A stretch of 64,000 nucleotides of DNA from contig CAJQUW010016186.1 of the NCBI GenBank assembly GCA_907163375.1, positions 124,001 to 188,000 of the forward strand, given 5' to 3'. The notes beneath the pieces are model-generated. The model had not been told where the DNA came from, searched no databases, and was given only the letters and a program-made list of their open reading frames with translations. Below, in pieces: positions 10,490 through 20,935 of this stretch (positions within the stretch are counted from its first letter, which is position 1; every line of letters starts with the position of its first letter). The position numbers and the translations under genes are program-made. The DNA is from Prostheceraeus crozeri. Its lineage: Eukaryota > Platyhelminthes > Polycladida > Euryleptidae.

Positions 10490-10743
10490 GTTATGTTTTG
10501 TAGGGCTTTAGAAGTGAAAACACGTAGAGCATTGAAATATGTAATTAACAGGAGCAATCACAACGTACAGCATGTCATGAAGCACAAGATGGTTGTCCTA
10601 GCCTTCATCTCGGCTCACGAATGTCCCGGAAGTCACGTACCACTTGCTTTGAACGTGAGTGGCTGGCAAGGATGACTGAATCAGCCAATCGTGTTCAAGC
10701 AAGCAGATAGCATCACTAACAGCGTTCACGTCACTATGTAACA
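10487..10743 (-). repeat. 5' LTR and adjoining primer-binding site
   Basis: The 5' LTR is 10489-10743. On the coding strand it ends CATAACA and is followed immediately by TGGCGACCCAGGGC, starting with the TGG expected to pair with the CCA end of a tRNA. I cannot name the tRNA with confidence. No separate 5' leader exists between LTR and gag. Confidence 0.85.
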
Positions 10744-11638
10744 ATTACCAATATTTCAGCATGGGCCTTTTTCATGAGAAATCATGGAAAAGCAACTTAC
10801 TGAATCAATATCTTAACACTACGGTCGCAGCAAAATGTTTTTAGATCTAACCGAAAGTAGACCTATATGTACAAATAGGCCTATATTCTAATATTATCGG
10901 CACTCAATGTGCAAAATAAGAGTAAACCAATTCATACTCATGTGTTAAAGAAATTAATTTAATTAAAAAATTAAAGAATTAAAGTAATTTGCGCAAACAC
11001 AAGATTATATTCAAAACATTCAATGAATTATCGAACAGATTTTGAAGAAAGTTTGGTGATCTTTTTGTCTGTGAGTCTTTTTTCGCAAGAATTCACACCT
11101 TTTAAGAAATTTTTTACCAAGATGTTCAATATGCATCTCACCGCAGTCATACATATATCGGTATACGCATGTTTTTCAGTACACTGCGTTAGCAGATATG
11201 AATTGTTCTGTTCTCGATGTAGCATGCAAGAAATAAGAGCGCAAAAATAATCTTGCAGATCAGTTCGAAGTAAAAGTTTGCCACGTAAAACTTCATCTGA
11301 TGCAATCATTTGCATACGGTCATGCCTGAACTTATAGAACAATGTTGAATCTGAAACCTCTTTCTTACTACATACATTCCGTTGTTTTGCAATAAAATGT
11401 AACTATTTTGTTCGCATTTTGATTAACATTTTTCAATGAAGCCACAAAACCTCAAAACTTTTCTTGATTTTAATTCATTCTTCAATCAGGTAATTATGTC
11501 TGGACCGCAAATTTATTGTAATGGGTCCATTGTCTCAATTTTTCCTTGATTAATCTATAGGCTAATTAGTAAAATCTGGTCTGAATAAATATATTATGAT
11601 TGATAATCCGAAATCAACGGGAACCGTCCTCCGATGAT
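10744..11638. other. No recognised gene
   Basis: AT-rich sequence with several short random frames, none with recognisable protein character. It includes a run of near-repeats of aattaattaaag around 10950-10985. Nothing else can be supported here. Confidence 0.6.
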
Positions 11639-11846
11639 GGGGCTGTTCATTAACTAAAATTCTGCCGGCTGAATATTAAACCGATTGATGAACTTAATGA
11701 ACGACGGTATAATACCGAAACCCACTGAACATTCTGCCAGTTTCGGTGTTATACCGTCGTTCATTAAGTCGGCTGAATATTCTGCCGGCAGAATATTAAA
11801 TCGGTTTAATTTTCTGTCGGCAGAATTTTAGTTAATGAACAGCCCC
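11639..11846. mobile_element. 208-bp foldback MITE
   Basis: Outer inverted repeats of about 31 bp (ggggctgttcattaactaaa and onward) at 11639-11669 and 11816-11846. Inside them a second inverted pair (aatgaacgacggtata, and its complement near 11750) makes the whole element nearly a palindrome. There is no coding capacity, and the target duplication is not clear. Confidence 0.8.
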
Positions 11847-12213
11847 ATTGATAGAAAAGTCAAAGTCACAAACAAATAAGTTACAATGATGGCTTTGACT
11901 TTATCATATGATTGATGTACTTTTATGGTCAATATATTTTTATTGAAGAGTACAGATGACGTACATAGGAATTCATGCGTCTGTAATGCATTGAGTCTTG
12001 CTATTTAATGAGTAGGTGCAGGAAATTTACATAGCATCAAAAATTGCGTCATTAAGAAGCTTGGATTTCCCTGTTGAAGCTACTACTGCTGCACTGGCTT
12101 TTCATTGGCCTTTGTCATATGCTGACGATCTCGTGAGGATTAAATGGGTCATATATAGCGCAGATGATCTCACACATCTTCGTACATTGATGATTGTGAC
12201 GCTACAATAGATT

Positions 12214-12309
12214 TACCAGTTTACCAGTGACCCTAGGACAATTACCAGTTGTTCGTGAAATGGAAAATATCCGAACTGGTGATTGTCCTCGGGTCACTGG
12301 TAACTGGTA
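12214..12309. mobile_element. Small foldback repeat with ~36-bp arms
   Basis: taccagtttaccagtgaccc at 12214 pairs with gggtcactggtaactggta ending at 12309. Arms are about 36 bp around a 23-bp loop, with a few mismatches. It sits at the 3' end of the helix-turn-helix frame below and probably truncated it. The 360 bp before it (11847-12213) hold nothing I recognise. Confidence 0.7.
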
Positions 12310-12339
12310 ACTGATAAAGTTTCGTGAAATAGGCCCCAG

Positions 12340-12562
12340 GAGCGTTAGTTCGAATACCCGGTTTCCGAAGTCGTCGTGTATGTGATGATGAAGATGCTAC
12401 CTTGCGAATGATTGCATAATTCGCACGCCACTTGTATAGCATTCGCACTGTTACGCCATATTTCGATGCAATTTGAGACACTGATGCTCCAGGTTGTCTA
12501 CTTTCTTCCACAATGTTTCCTTTACACGCGGCCGAATACTGTCGACGAGATGTTGCTGCCAT
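12340..12562 (-). pseudogene. IS-type transposase helix-turn-helix domain
   Basis: About 60 residues from the start codon at 12562 read like the small DNA-binding orfA of bacterial IS3/IS66-type elements: RRQYSAACKGNIVEES, then the helix-turn-helix PGASVSQIASKYGVTVRMLY followed by KWR. After ~75 residues the frame runs into a foldback repeat, so the protein is truncated. Similar helix-turn-helix modules also occur in eukaryotic Tc1/pogo-type transposases and CENP-B-like proteins, but the GASVSQIA...YKWR spacing is closer to the bacterial form. No IS ends or catalytic ORF are visible. Confidence 0.55.
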
Positions 12563-13110
12563 GCCGTACGATAGTCAAATAAACTCTTCCATCCATAACA
12601 GTCGTGAATGATAACTTGATTGATTGATCTCATCGGTTTGTTCCATTTGCCGTGTACGCATCACATGATGCATCAGAACAATACAATACTGTAGCTTGTC
12701 CATTGATGTAGGAGTAAAGGCTGGTTCCCACTGGTTGTAGTTTTGTAGTCAACGGCTTATATTTTTGTAGTTTGTAGTTGGCTACTTATTGAAGTTTGCA
12801 ATTGGTCGTTAGCTACAAAATGATCTGTCGTTGGTTGTTTGTCGTCAACGAATCACCGTGAGAACAGCTATAAGCAATGAACTACATAGCGACGTAACTG
12901 CAAGTAGTTGAGCGTTTCATTCAGGTTAAATTACCAGCGACTGCCGCCAATATGTCAACTGAGCTGTTTATAGAAATTGTTAGAAAGTATCTTGCGATAT
13001 ATGATGTATCATGCAAAGACTACAGCAATAAAGTTTTCAAGGAGAACTGTTAGAGAAATGTTTCATCTGAATCCGGAATGGAAGTCGACGATGCCATGAA
13101 GAGATGGAAA

Positions 13111-16100
13111 CAGGGTTGTAACCGGTCAGGTTTTACTCGACCCAACCCAACCGGTAACCGGTGTGGAAAATCTCAACCCAACCGGCCGGTCGACCGGCAA
13201 TTTTCTAATGACATGTTTTTTGCTCATATATATATATATATATATATATACAATACATTTTTATTTACGGTACTATTTTTATTATACATGTATATAGTTA
13301 TGTATTGGTAATTATATTAGTAATATATTACGATTATATTATTATAACAATCATCATTTCAATTCATGAATTAAATATTAAAATGAAATAATTTAGAAAG
13401 TGGATCTGGCATTTACAGATACGTTACCAATGATTGTTTAATCTTTATCATGTGAGATTTAGTATTGCAAAAACGTACGCTCATGTCAGACTGAGTTATA
13501 ATTACAAAATTAATTCATAAGAATTCTATGAATCAATATGAAAACTGATTGGATATGCAAGTAACATTCACGTCAACTACCAAAGACCATTAATATGAGC
13601 TTCTTTAAGCACAACTAAAGTTTCGACACTGCTTGCCGATAGTAAAGATCGATCGGAGGAGGCTATCTTTCCGGCGATAGACAAATGTCGCTCACTTTCT
13701 CCGCTTGATGCTTGGGCCACGAAAATCCGACGGCTTATCTGCGATAACAGTGGAAATGCATCCCGCTCTCGCTGCCAAAAAATCAATGGATTCCTTGAAT
13801 CCGAAGTTATTCGCTCACTTTTAGTATAGCGCTGAAGCTCATACTTCACTTTGTCCGATATACATGTATTCCTGTGAATAGACTCATTATCTGATGTAGG
13901 CCTACTATTTCTCATCGAGGCGAAGGGGTCAATTTCGGTAGTGCTATTTTCAACGGTAATCCTTGGCCGTTTCTCTACTCTTTCTTCCTCTTGTCTTTGA
14001 TTTTGTGAATCATTGATTGTGAAAACGTCTGCTGCTAGCACTTGAAGATTTGCCATTGAGTCCTTCAACAAGGTATCGCGATCTTTGAGTTCAGGAATAA
14101 AAGTCAATTGCCTGAAGCCTGGGTCAAAAACAGTTGCAAGAACATGTGTTGCCTTAATATTCGTCCAGTATTTGGAATCAAGAGATTTCTTAATGTTCTT
14201 CTTCAGAGTCGATATAACAATTGAATCGGTGATAACAGCTGAACAAATTTTATCTCTAACTAGATAGTATGAAGGTAGTACATTCTGCAAAGTCGGCGTA
14301 TTACTGGATTCTAGAAAATCAAACACAGAATTATATTGAGAGAAATGATCAGCGATAGCTGTACACAAATCACATGAAATATTGCTCAGTCGATGAATTT
14401 GGCCAACAGAAGATAAAGATTCCTGAAGACAGGCATATGAGCGCGCAAGTGCAATATGAACTGAGTAGTATGATCGCCATGGCCTCGTACCACTGTAACG
14501 CTTGATTTTGATTGGGAATGACTCTTGAGAAATACCTGAACGATGTATGTATGAAATAAGGTCGCGAACAGCTGAGTTAAAACAGCGAAAAGATTCGCAC
14601 TCTGCTTCTGTCGAAGAAAATCCATCATGAAGCACAGTATTCAATCGATGAGCAAAACATGCAAGTCTCGGCTCATCGTGCAACGCTGCTACAATGTTTG
14701 CACCACAATCTGTAGTAATGAAAGTTTTTCCTTTTAGTAATCCAAATTCATCAAAAATATCATGTAACTCTTTGGCGATATTTTCCCCGGTCTTTCGTTC
14801 ATCCGGAAAAACTTTACATCTCAACATAGTATGTTTCAGGTTCCAACTATCACTTATCCAGAAGGCAGTTAGATCGAGATAGTGTCGTCGGTTAACATCG
14901 TCTGTCCACAGATCAGTAGTACATGCTATTTCACCGCGTGCGATTGGTTCATGTAATACAGCTTTTATATTTGATATGAAAGACTGAATTGAGTCGGTGC
15001 ACACCTTCTTGATTGTATTTCTTCCATACCATATGTTTTCGATAGGTATCTTTCCGAATTCTGCACCGATTGCGATGCATTCGGTGGCCAGCTGTTTGAG
15101 ACCTGGGTTTTCTACTGATCGATAACTGCTAGAGGAACTGACAACAAACATAGCTTCAGCTCTCTTAAGACGCTCTTGAACATCTGATGTTATTCCACGC
15201 TTATTGAAAATATACCGCATCATACTACTTTGAGTTGGAGGCACTTTATTAGTCAATCCACTGGATGATGACGTAGAATTTAGAGTTGATGACTTCTTTG
15301 GGCAGTTCGATACGTGTCTTGTAAGTGTGCTCAGACCAAAGTTCTTTCGACGACCTTCACAGTCAGCCTTGCTATGAGTTCTGAAGCCACGATAACAGTG
15401 GTTACACGCGCACCATCCCAAAATATGTTCTGATTCATCTGTAGAAGTAGTTGTGCATATCAGTGACATACTCCTCCAGACTTCATGTGTGCTGCTGTGT
15501 TTCTTGAGAATCAGTTCCTTTTTCTTAAGCATTGACGTTATCATTTCTGATGACAGCCTATCTGGGTCCATGTTGGCCATCGCCGTTGTCATGAGTGGAA
15601 CTCGTTTGTCCTAACTAAACACAACTTCATCTAACATTGATAATGAATGGTTTGTTGCTTAGCAGAGTATTAACCGGGATATCACGTGATAAGATATCTT
15701 TATACCAAAGCGAAGATAGAGAACAGAGGTAACTCGGAATGACGTCACTTGATTAGATGAATTGCCCAATCATGTTGAGCTGACGAGATGTGAATGTCAA
15801 ATGTGATATCAATAGTCTACTGTAGTCGGATTTCCACATTCACAGCAGCAGCCGTCTTGACTGATGGGATAACAGAACAAGAGATTTCTCATACATTATT
15901 GTTTATCCGACCTCTGAATGATAACAAACACAACCTACAGGCCCCCTACCACCAATCATAATCATCGGAGTTATTAGTTGATGTCACAAGCATAACTAAA
16001 TCGACTGACCACATCGATTTTAAGTTATCGGTCTATTTTCGATTTGTCATGTAACATAGTAGACCGATGTAGAAAATAAAAATACTCATAGAGCCTTCTA

Positions 16101-16334
16101 ACCACAACTCAATTTTCATGACCAGATCATGCGGAGGGATAATCATACATGTAAACTACCTTTGAACAAATATTCGCTTACTTTTAAAATTGTTCAATCA
16201 TTCTTCAAGAATCTGAAAATTTGTTGGATGATCCTCGACCGGTTTTTCAACCGGTGCCGGTCGGCCGGTTGGCAAAACCTCAACCCAACCCAACCCAACC
16301 GGCGCCGGTCAACCGGCAACCGGTTACAACCCTG
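13111..16334 (-). mobile_element. Complete autonomous hAT transposon
   Basis: Ends are CAGGGTTGTAACCGGT at 13111 and its complement ending at 16334. The target duplication gatggaaa is perfect (13103-13110 and 16335-16342) and lies inside the MADF coding sequence. Subterminal regions carry many aaccgg/ccggtt motifs (13120-13200 and 16230-16330), the likely transposase-binding sites. A (ta)n run lies at about 13228-13251. The element is 3224 bp, in the normal range for hAT, and carries one uninterrupted transposase. Confidence 0.95.
13577..15592 (-). CDS. hAT transposase, intact
   Basis: 671 codons without interruption. Residues ~30-95 form a BED-type zinc finger (WCACNHCYRGF, then LTRHVSNC). 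The RNase H-like core follows with likely catalytic Asp in TTDLWTDDVNRRHYLDLTAF (about residue 225) and in FITTDCGANIVAAL (about 295). A long insertion domain follows, and the C-terminal dimerisation region has the hAT block NPLIFWQRERDAFPLLSQIS, with the glutamate in SSGESERHLSIAG. It cuts and pastes its own element from the nucleus. The start at 15592 is the first Met, and a nearby internal Met is possible. It appears functional by inspection. Confidence 0.93.
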   Translation of the reverse strand: MTTAMANMDPDRLSSEMITSMLKKKELILKKHSSTHEVWRSMSLICTTTSTDESEHILGWCACNHCYRGFRTHSKADCEGRRKNFGLSTLTRHVSNCPKKSSTLNSTSSSSGLTNKVPPTQSSMMRYIFNKRGITSDVQERLKRAEAMFVVSSSSSYRSVENPGLKQLATECIAIGAEFGKIPIENIWYGRNTIKKVCTDSIQSFISNIKAVLHEPIARGEIACTTDLWTDDVNRRHYLDLTAFWISDSWNLKHTMLRCKVFPDERKTGENIAKELHDIFDEFGLLKGKTFITTDCGANIVAALHDEPRLACFAHRLNTVLHDGFSSTEAECESFRCFNSAVRDLISYIHRSGISQESFPIKIKRYSGTRPWRSYYSVHIALARSYACLQESLSSVGQIHRLSNISCDLCTAIADHFSQYNSVFDFLESSNTPTLQNVLPSYYLVRDKICSAVITDSIVISTLKKNIKKSLDSKYWTNIKATHVLATVFDPGFRQLTFIPELKDRDTLLKDSMANLQVLAADVFTINDSQNQRQEEERVEKRPRITVENSTTEIDPFASMRNSRPTSDNESIHRNTCISDKVKYELQRYTKSERITSDSRNPLIFWQRERDAFPLLSQISRRIFVAQASSGESERHLSIAGKIASSDRSLLSASSVETLVVLKEAHINGLW

Positions 16335-16823
16335 GATGGAAAAACCTGCGAGACCAGTATCGTCGCTGTAAAGAAAAGGTGAAGGAATCAGAAAAATCAG
16401 GATCAGCAGCCAAAAAGTTAAGATATGGGAATTCTATCACTGCCTGAAATGGCTTGATACTTTTTGCAAGTCTAGAAGGCGTTGTAGCAATATGTCAAAT
16501 GATACAATGGATGAGCGTAGTGGAGTGGATTCTAATGATCAGGAGATCTGCAATGATCAGGAGAATTCAGAAACAGCGTTAAGTGTAGAAGTTGGCACGG
16601 AAAACAAACCGACAGACTCGTACTTTGAATCTTCTTTGTCTCAATCATTCGTTGAAAGCATGGGGAAAGGATTTCGTGGAAAGCGTTCATTGAAAGAATC
16701 ATCCAATATTGACGCTGCTATTTTGAAACTCCTCAATAATGAAAATGATGAAGATGAGCAATTTGGAAATTATGTGGCGATAGCATTGAAAAAACTGAAG
16801 CCGACTACTAAAGTGAAAAACGG

Positions 16824-17415
16824 TTGAACACCAGAATGTGTAAGTGTATGACCTAGGAAGTCAATCGTTTCTTTGTAAAGCATGCATTTTTCCTTATTCA
16901 AAGTTATTCCGTGTGCTAGAAGAATGTCAAAAACTCGAGTAATGGTAGCAGTATGTTCATCAACTGACTGAGAGGCGATAAGAATATCGTCAAAGAAGAC
17001 GAAGCATCCCGGAACATCCCTTAGAAGATTTGATAAAACGGACTGAAAAATCTCAGGAGCGCTTTTAATCCCGTACGGCATTCGCGTCCAACAATATTTG
17101 CCTTTAGGCGTGGAAAAAGTTAGAAAGTGTTGAGAGTTTTCTGCTATGGGTATTTGATGAAAGGCCTTATTACAGTCGAGGCGAGAGAAAACTCGAGTAC
17201 CGCGAATCTGAGCGAAAATTTCCTCTGTGCTAGGAATCTGAAAGGTTTGCCTCTTAATGGCCAAGTTTAACTGTCGAAGGTCAGTGCAAATACGGATCTT
17301 GTCTGTGGGTTTGCGAGCAACTACTAAAGGAGAGCACCAGTCTGTGGGACTATCTACCTTTTTGATAATACCTTCCTTCTCAAGATCTCGTAGCTCTTCA
17401 CTTACCTCACTGAGA
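16824..17415 (-). pseudogene. Ty3-type RT fragment
   Basis: Reads from SEVSEELRDLEKEGIIKK through CSPLVVARKPTDKIRICTDL, RMPYGIKSAPEIFQSVL and the catalytic box CFVFFDDILIASQ, to FLGHTLTHSGVQP, where it stops abruptly at the junction with the MADF gene. It lacks thumb, RNase H and integrase. FFDD replaces the more common Y-x-DD but is tolerated in Ty3 RTs. Confidence 0.85.
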
Positions 17416-18329
17416 AGAAGAAGAAGAAGAAATTTCTTTATTGTTTCACAATGCGGTGAAATCATAACAATGTTGTAGTGCAATTATTAACATGCATCTG
17501 AACTCTTAAATCGAATTATAAAATCACAAAAATCCAATCATAAAAATCAAGGTCATATATACATGTCATCGGCCGAAACGGATGAACGATTCTCCGAATC
17601 GACGTGTTCTTGCGAACGGAGAACACAAAGTTCGTTTGTTCCTTGATGTTGGAGCCCGCTCACGAAACAAAGTTCTCAAAGTATGTTGTTGCAATGACTC
17701 AATCTGGTCGAAAAGTTTCATGCACAAATTGTCACACACAGTTGCTAACTCCTCAAGGCTCTCGTTCTGAAAAAATCTTCGTGCATAATGCTGAACACGC
17801 TGTAGCTTCTGAAACAAACCTTTATGAATATTATAAAAAGACGGAAAGGCATACAATAAAAGAGATCTAATAAATGACACATAGCAACTACGAATCAAAT
17901 TTGAAGGACAATTGGCTCTTCTTAGGTTACGAAGTATATACATCCCTGGTAGCATTTTGCAGTGACAGCTGCAGTGTGTTCTTTCCAGCAGAAGTTAGTG
18001 CTGAAGGTCACGCCAAGTAGTCGAGCAGATTCAACCGTGGGAATTATCACACCAAGATTAGATGTAATATCAGCTAGTATCATATTATTCTTCGTAACAA
18101 AGTTCATTGCAAGACATGTTCCATAATTCAGGCAGAGACCCATGTTAATGGACCATTCCTCTAGATGCGACCATTCCATCTGCAACATATCATCATCACT
18201 ATCACGAACATAGTGCACTAACGTTACGTCGTCAGCATACTTTAATATAGCGGAATTGTTACAAATAGGACGTAAAGAATCAATAACGAGGGAGAACAGG
18301 ATAGGCCCGATTACGTAGTTGACCATGCG

Positions 18330-19440
18330 GCGAGAGAGATTCGTCATTATCGTTTGTCCAAAATGGTAGCAAAAATAGCAGTTCTCTCGAGATACTTTTT
18401 ATGGTCAGAGTAAGAAAGTAATAAGTTAAAATGGCTTTGACAGGGCCTTCGGCGTCCAGCGCCTTCTCTCGGTCGATGTAATTGGTAAAGTCGGCAGCCT
18501 GTGTGAAGGTTTATAAAGAGTTGAGTGATATTAAGAAGTGTGTTGTGCGTCAAGTGTGAGGTGATTGAAGTGTGCAGACAGACTGTACTGCGGTAGTTCA
18601 TGTTTTCTATTGATTTTCGGCTGAAGCTGTGTGATTGCTTTTGATTCGGTAAATGTTGTGTCGCGAGTGTTATCGAGTTTAGCAATGAAACCGACCTGAA
18701 AATCCCCGACGTCGCCTATGTCGTTGTGCTTATTTCTAATATGCTCATACAAGGCACTGCTAATTGATTTATTCTTAATGGCTCTTTTGTGTTCGTTGTG
18801 CCTAGTTATAAACTTACGAGCGGTTTTACCAATATAACAATCATTACAAGTGTACTTGTAAACTACAAACTTATCATTGCAGGAGTATTTAATTAATTGC
18901 AAACAAATGTCACAGTTACAATTGTTTCTATATTTTTTGTTATTAAGATACTTAGCTGACTGTTTTCCATAGTCGTTAGCAATTTTAATTGGCAAGTCAT
19001 ACTTCTTAATGGCTTTCTGTATTAAGTTATTGCATTTGTCGCTAATGTATGGTACTTTAAGTGTACTCTTATCAGTATTACTATTTTTGTTTTTATTTTT
19101 CTTGTTTTTCTTTTTTCTCTTACAATCACCCTCTTTGTAGCCATTTTCTTTTAGTATCTTAGAAAAAGTTGTTAAACTCTCTTCAGTTGTAGAGATGACT
19201 CACATACATATGACTCTACATATATGACTATACACTATACACATCACTATACATATATGACTCTACAACTCAAGAGAGTTTAACAACTTTTTCTAAGATA
19301 CTAAAAGAAAATGGCTACAAAGAGGGTGATTGTAAGAGAAAAAAGAAAAACAAGAAAAATAAAAACAAAAATAGTAATACTGATAAGAGTACACTTAAAG
19401 TACCATACATTAGCGACAAATGCAATAACTTAATAAAGAT
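18330..19440 (-). mobile_element. Penelope-like fragment with GIY-YIG domain and inverted tail
   Basis: The minus-strand ORF 18531-18995 reads NCNCDICLQLIKYSCNDKF, then the GIY-YIG nuclease: YKYTCNDCYIGKTARKFITR followed by HNEHKRAIKNK, with the catalytic tyrosines, arginine and a later glutamate (FTESKAITQLQP). This is the C-terminal endonuclease of Penelope-like elements; the RT is missing. At its 5' side an inverted repeat (19020-19194 and 19261-19434, ~175-bp arms, ~66-bp spacer) holds an inverted copy of the element's own sequence, as often seen in Penelope insertions. It interrupts the LINE RT. Confidence 0.85.
19020..19434. repeat. 175-bp inverted repeat within the Penelope-like insertion
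   Basis: The arms are nearly perfect, from ttaagttattgcatttgtcg at the left to the complement ending at 19434. The spacer is rich in atatgact/acatatatgac repeats. The RNA could fold into a long hairpin. Confidence 0.9.
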
Positions 19441-19889
19441 ATAATAAAGATATAACTTAATAAAGTAATCAGCTACAAATACGATCGCTTGATACGGTAA
19501 TTTAAATTCCACTAAAGAAGATATGATAGAGGAAAACAGTAACTTGTCAAAAGCTTTAGAGTAGTCAGCTACCATTAATCTCACCGCTCCAGATTTGAGG
19601 TCCAGAAATTCCAATATTCCATGATTCAGATATGTGAGGGCTGCTACAGTGCCCTTACCTTCGCCAGGTATGTACGCAAACTGCATAGGGTCCAATTTTC
19701 CTCGAATAAAAGGCAAAATCCATTTAGATAGCACCAAGCTCTCCATTACCTTTGACAAAACAGGAAGTTTCGAGATCGGTCTAAAGTCAGCAGCAGCTTT
19801 GGGTTTGCTGATTTTGGCTATTGGAAGAATATCAGCATACTTGTAAGTATAAAGGAACACAGCCATTGGAAAAACACTTGTAAAAAAAA

Positions 19890-20343
19890 TTGCTGGCGGT
19901 AATGGACGTGACATACAATGAACTGGAGTGGCTGAAGAATCAACGGTTATCTCGTATGAAAAATCTTTGACACACCCTAGGCCATTAAACAAAGCAGAAT
20001 AACGGTCGTAAAAAGGAGAGATTAACTCTTTGCACGAAACAGCAATATTACATATTTCAGAGAGCATATCGAGCGAGCGATACAATTCAGCTGACAGGAG
20101 TGCATAATCGTTAGGCACGTCAGCCACGATGAAAACTGATTTACAAAACTTGGAACGGTATTGTACAGTAACATAAATTTCACCGATAACAGGAATACGT
20201 AAATTTCCAAAAGCACTCAATGAAATATTTGTGGGCCTACAATGCAGCCCTTTTATCAGATGCTTTGGGAGTACGCAACGCATAGCACCTGTGTCAATCA
20301 TTCCTTTGACAGCCACGCCGTCTACACATATATCACGGATCAA
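19890..20343 (-). pseudogene. Ty3-type protease region
   Basis: Contains the retropepsin motif AVKGMIDTGAMRCVLPK about 10 residues in, then a beta-rich core with FIVADVPNDYALLSAELY. It leads to DFSYEITVDSSATPVHCMSR, the segment just before RT in this family. The frame then runs out of element into the LINE. Its gag neighbour lies just upstream on the same strand in another frame. Confidence 0.8.
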
Positions 20344-20352
20344 AGATTCACT

Positions 20353-20935
20353 TTAACCAGTAGAATGAATGCTCACAACTTCTGTAAGCGATGCAGCAGC
20401 AGAGGTAACTTGTTTCACCACAGAATTGTCACGTGACTCGGAGGGCCCATTTACGTAGGATGTAATACACTCGTCATTCGTAGCAGTAGTTTCGTAGATG
20501 GAGAATATATTCACAACTTCTTCCGTGGTAGATTCATCACCAGTCGTTGAACTTGTCGTCACAGTTGAAATAGACTTCCTGTTTGTGGTAGGCCTACCAG
20601 ATTTGTTGAGAGAATTATAAGATGCTTGAAAATGTCCAACTTTTAAACATTTATTGCATGTAGCCTCCCTTGCTGGACACTGGGGGTAATTGGCACGATG
20701 TCCGGCACGACCGCATCGAAAACATGTAGAACCTTCAGACTCGGTGACTGTATTTGAAGCAACGAGAACAGGAAACTCCTTGTTCTGAACGGATCTTCGT
20801 TCAGCGCGAGCGTGCTCGAATGCTTCGGCACGCTTTAAGGCATCTTCGAAGGTTAAGCTCCCAGCATCCTCACTCAAGAGTCGTTCGCCAAGACGATCAT
20901 CGAAGACGCCAATCAGCGGCGATGTCAGTCGGCTG
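20353..20935 (-). pseudogene. Ty3-type gag C-terminus with two zinc knuckles
   Basis: Reads SPLIGVFDDRLGERLLSEDA (end of capsid), a basic stretch, then zinc knuckles CFRCGRAGHRANYPQC and CNKCLKVGHFQAS. The second lacks a clean final Cys. A Ser/Thr/Glu-rich tail follows. N-terminal capsid is missing: the frame merges near 20935 with a pogo-type transposase fragment in another frame. Confidence 0.8.

Larger units (their letters stand above)
6276..10743 (-). mobile_element. Complete Ty3-type LTR retrotransposon
   Basis: Two 255-bp LTRs, starting TGTTATG and ending TAACA, enclose gag-protease-RT-RNase H-integrase on the minus strand. The 5-bp target duplication attac is perfect (6271-6275 and 10744-10748). 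By eye the LTRs differ at one base (aacaagagc versus aacaggagc), so insertion is recent. Despite this, pol has two frame breaks (near 9110-9130 and near 8175) and one in-frame TAG (7484-7486). Total length 4468 bp is compact for the family. There is no env and no recognisable chromodomain. Confidence 0.95.
12952..16827 (+). pseudogene. MADF-domain protein (Harbinger-type partner), split by a hAT
   Basis: The 5' part (12952-13110) starts MSTELFIEIVRKYLAIYDVS and reads on to DDAMKRWK with one stop. The reading continues after the hAT as NLRDQYRRCKEKVKE, which is the tryptophan/arginine signature of a MADF (Myb/SANT-like) DNA-binding domain. After one more stop the C-terminal half (16492-16827) is acidic and ends in a short helical motif, GNYVAIALKKLKP, as in MADF-BESS proteins. 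It has two or more in-frame stops and a frame change. Such genes are carried by PIF/Harbinger elements, and ggctggttcccact near 12720 could be a Harbinger end. The 3' end abuts a truncated Ty3 element at about 16824. Confidence 0.7.
17416..19885 (-). mobile_element. LINE (APE-class non-LTR element), 5' truncated, split by a Penelope-like fragment
   Basis: The minus-strand RT begins in VFPMAVFLYTYKYADILPIA near 19885 and contains FRPISKLPVLSKVMESLV, FAYIPGEGKGTVAALTYL and the finger DYSKAFDK. After an insertion it resumes with IGPILFSLVIDSL, the catalytic ILKYADDVTLVHY (about 18240) and a C-terminal segment (17566-17955) with RNLRRANCPSNLIRSCYVSF. The 3' end has AATAAA followed by a (TTC)n tail against the Ty3 RT at 17411-17430. 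The truncated 5' end is typical of target-primed insertion. Confidence 0.85.
16824..20935 (-). mobile_element. Truncated Ty3-type element (gag, protease, RT), nested insertions
   Basis: Pieces on the minus strand in order: gag and protease (20935 to ~19885), then RT (~17415 to 16824). A LINE lies between them, and the RT reads on in register across it (CMSRPLPPAI before, SEVSEELRDLEKEGIIKK after). RNase H, integrase and both LTRs are missing. The 3' end is fused to the MADF gene at ~16824 and the 5' end to a pogo-type fragment near 20935. It is much older than the element at 6276-10743. Confidence 0.85.

Noticed and set aside
12340-12562. Bacterial contamination of the assembly
   Set aside because: The frame is embedded in eukaryotic repeats on both sides, with no other bacterial features.
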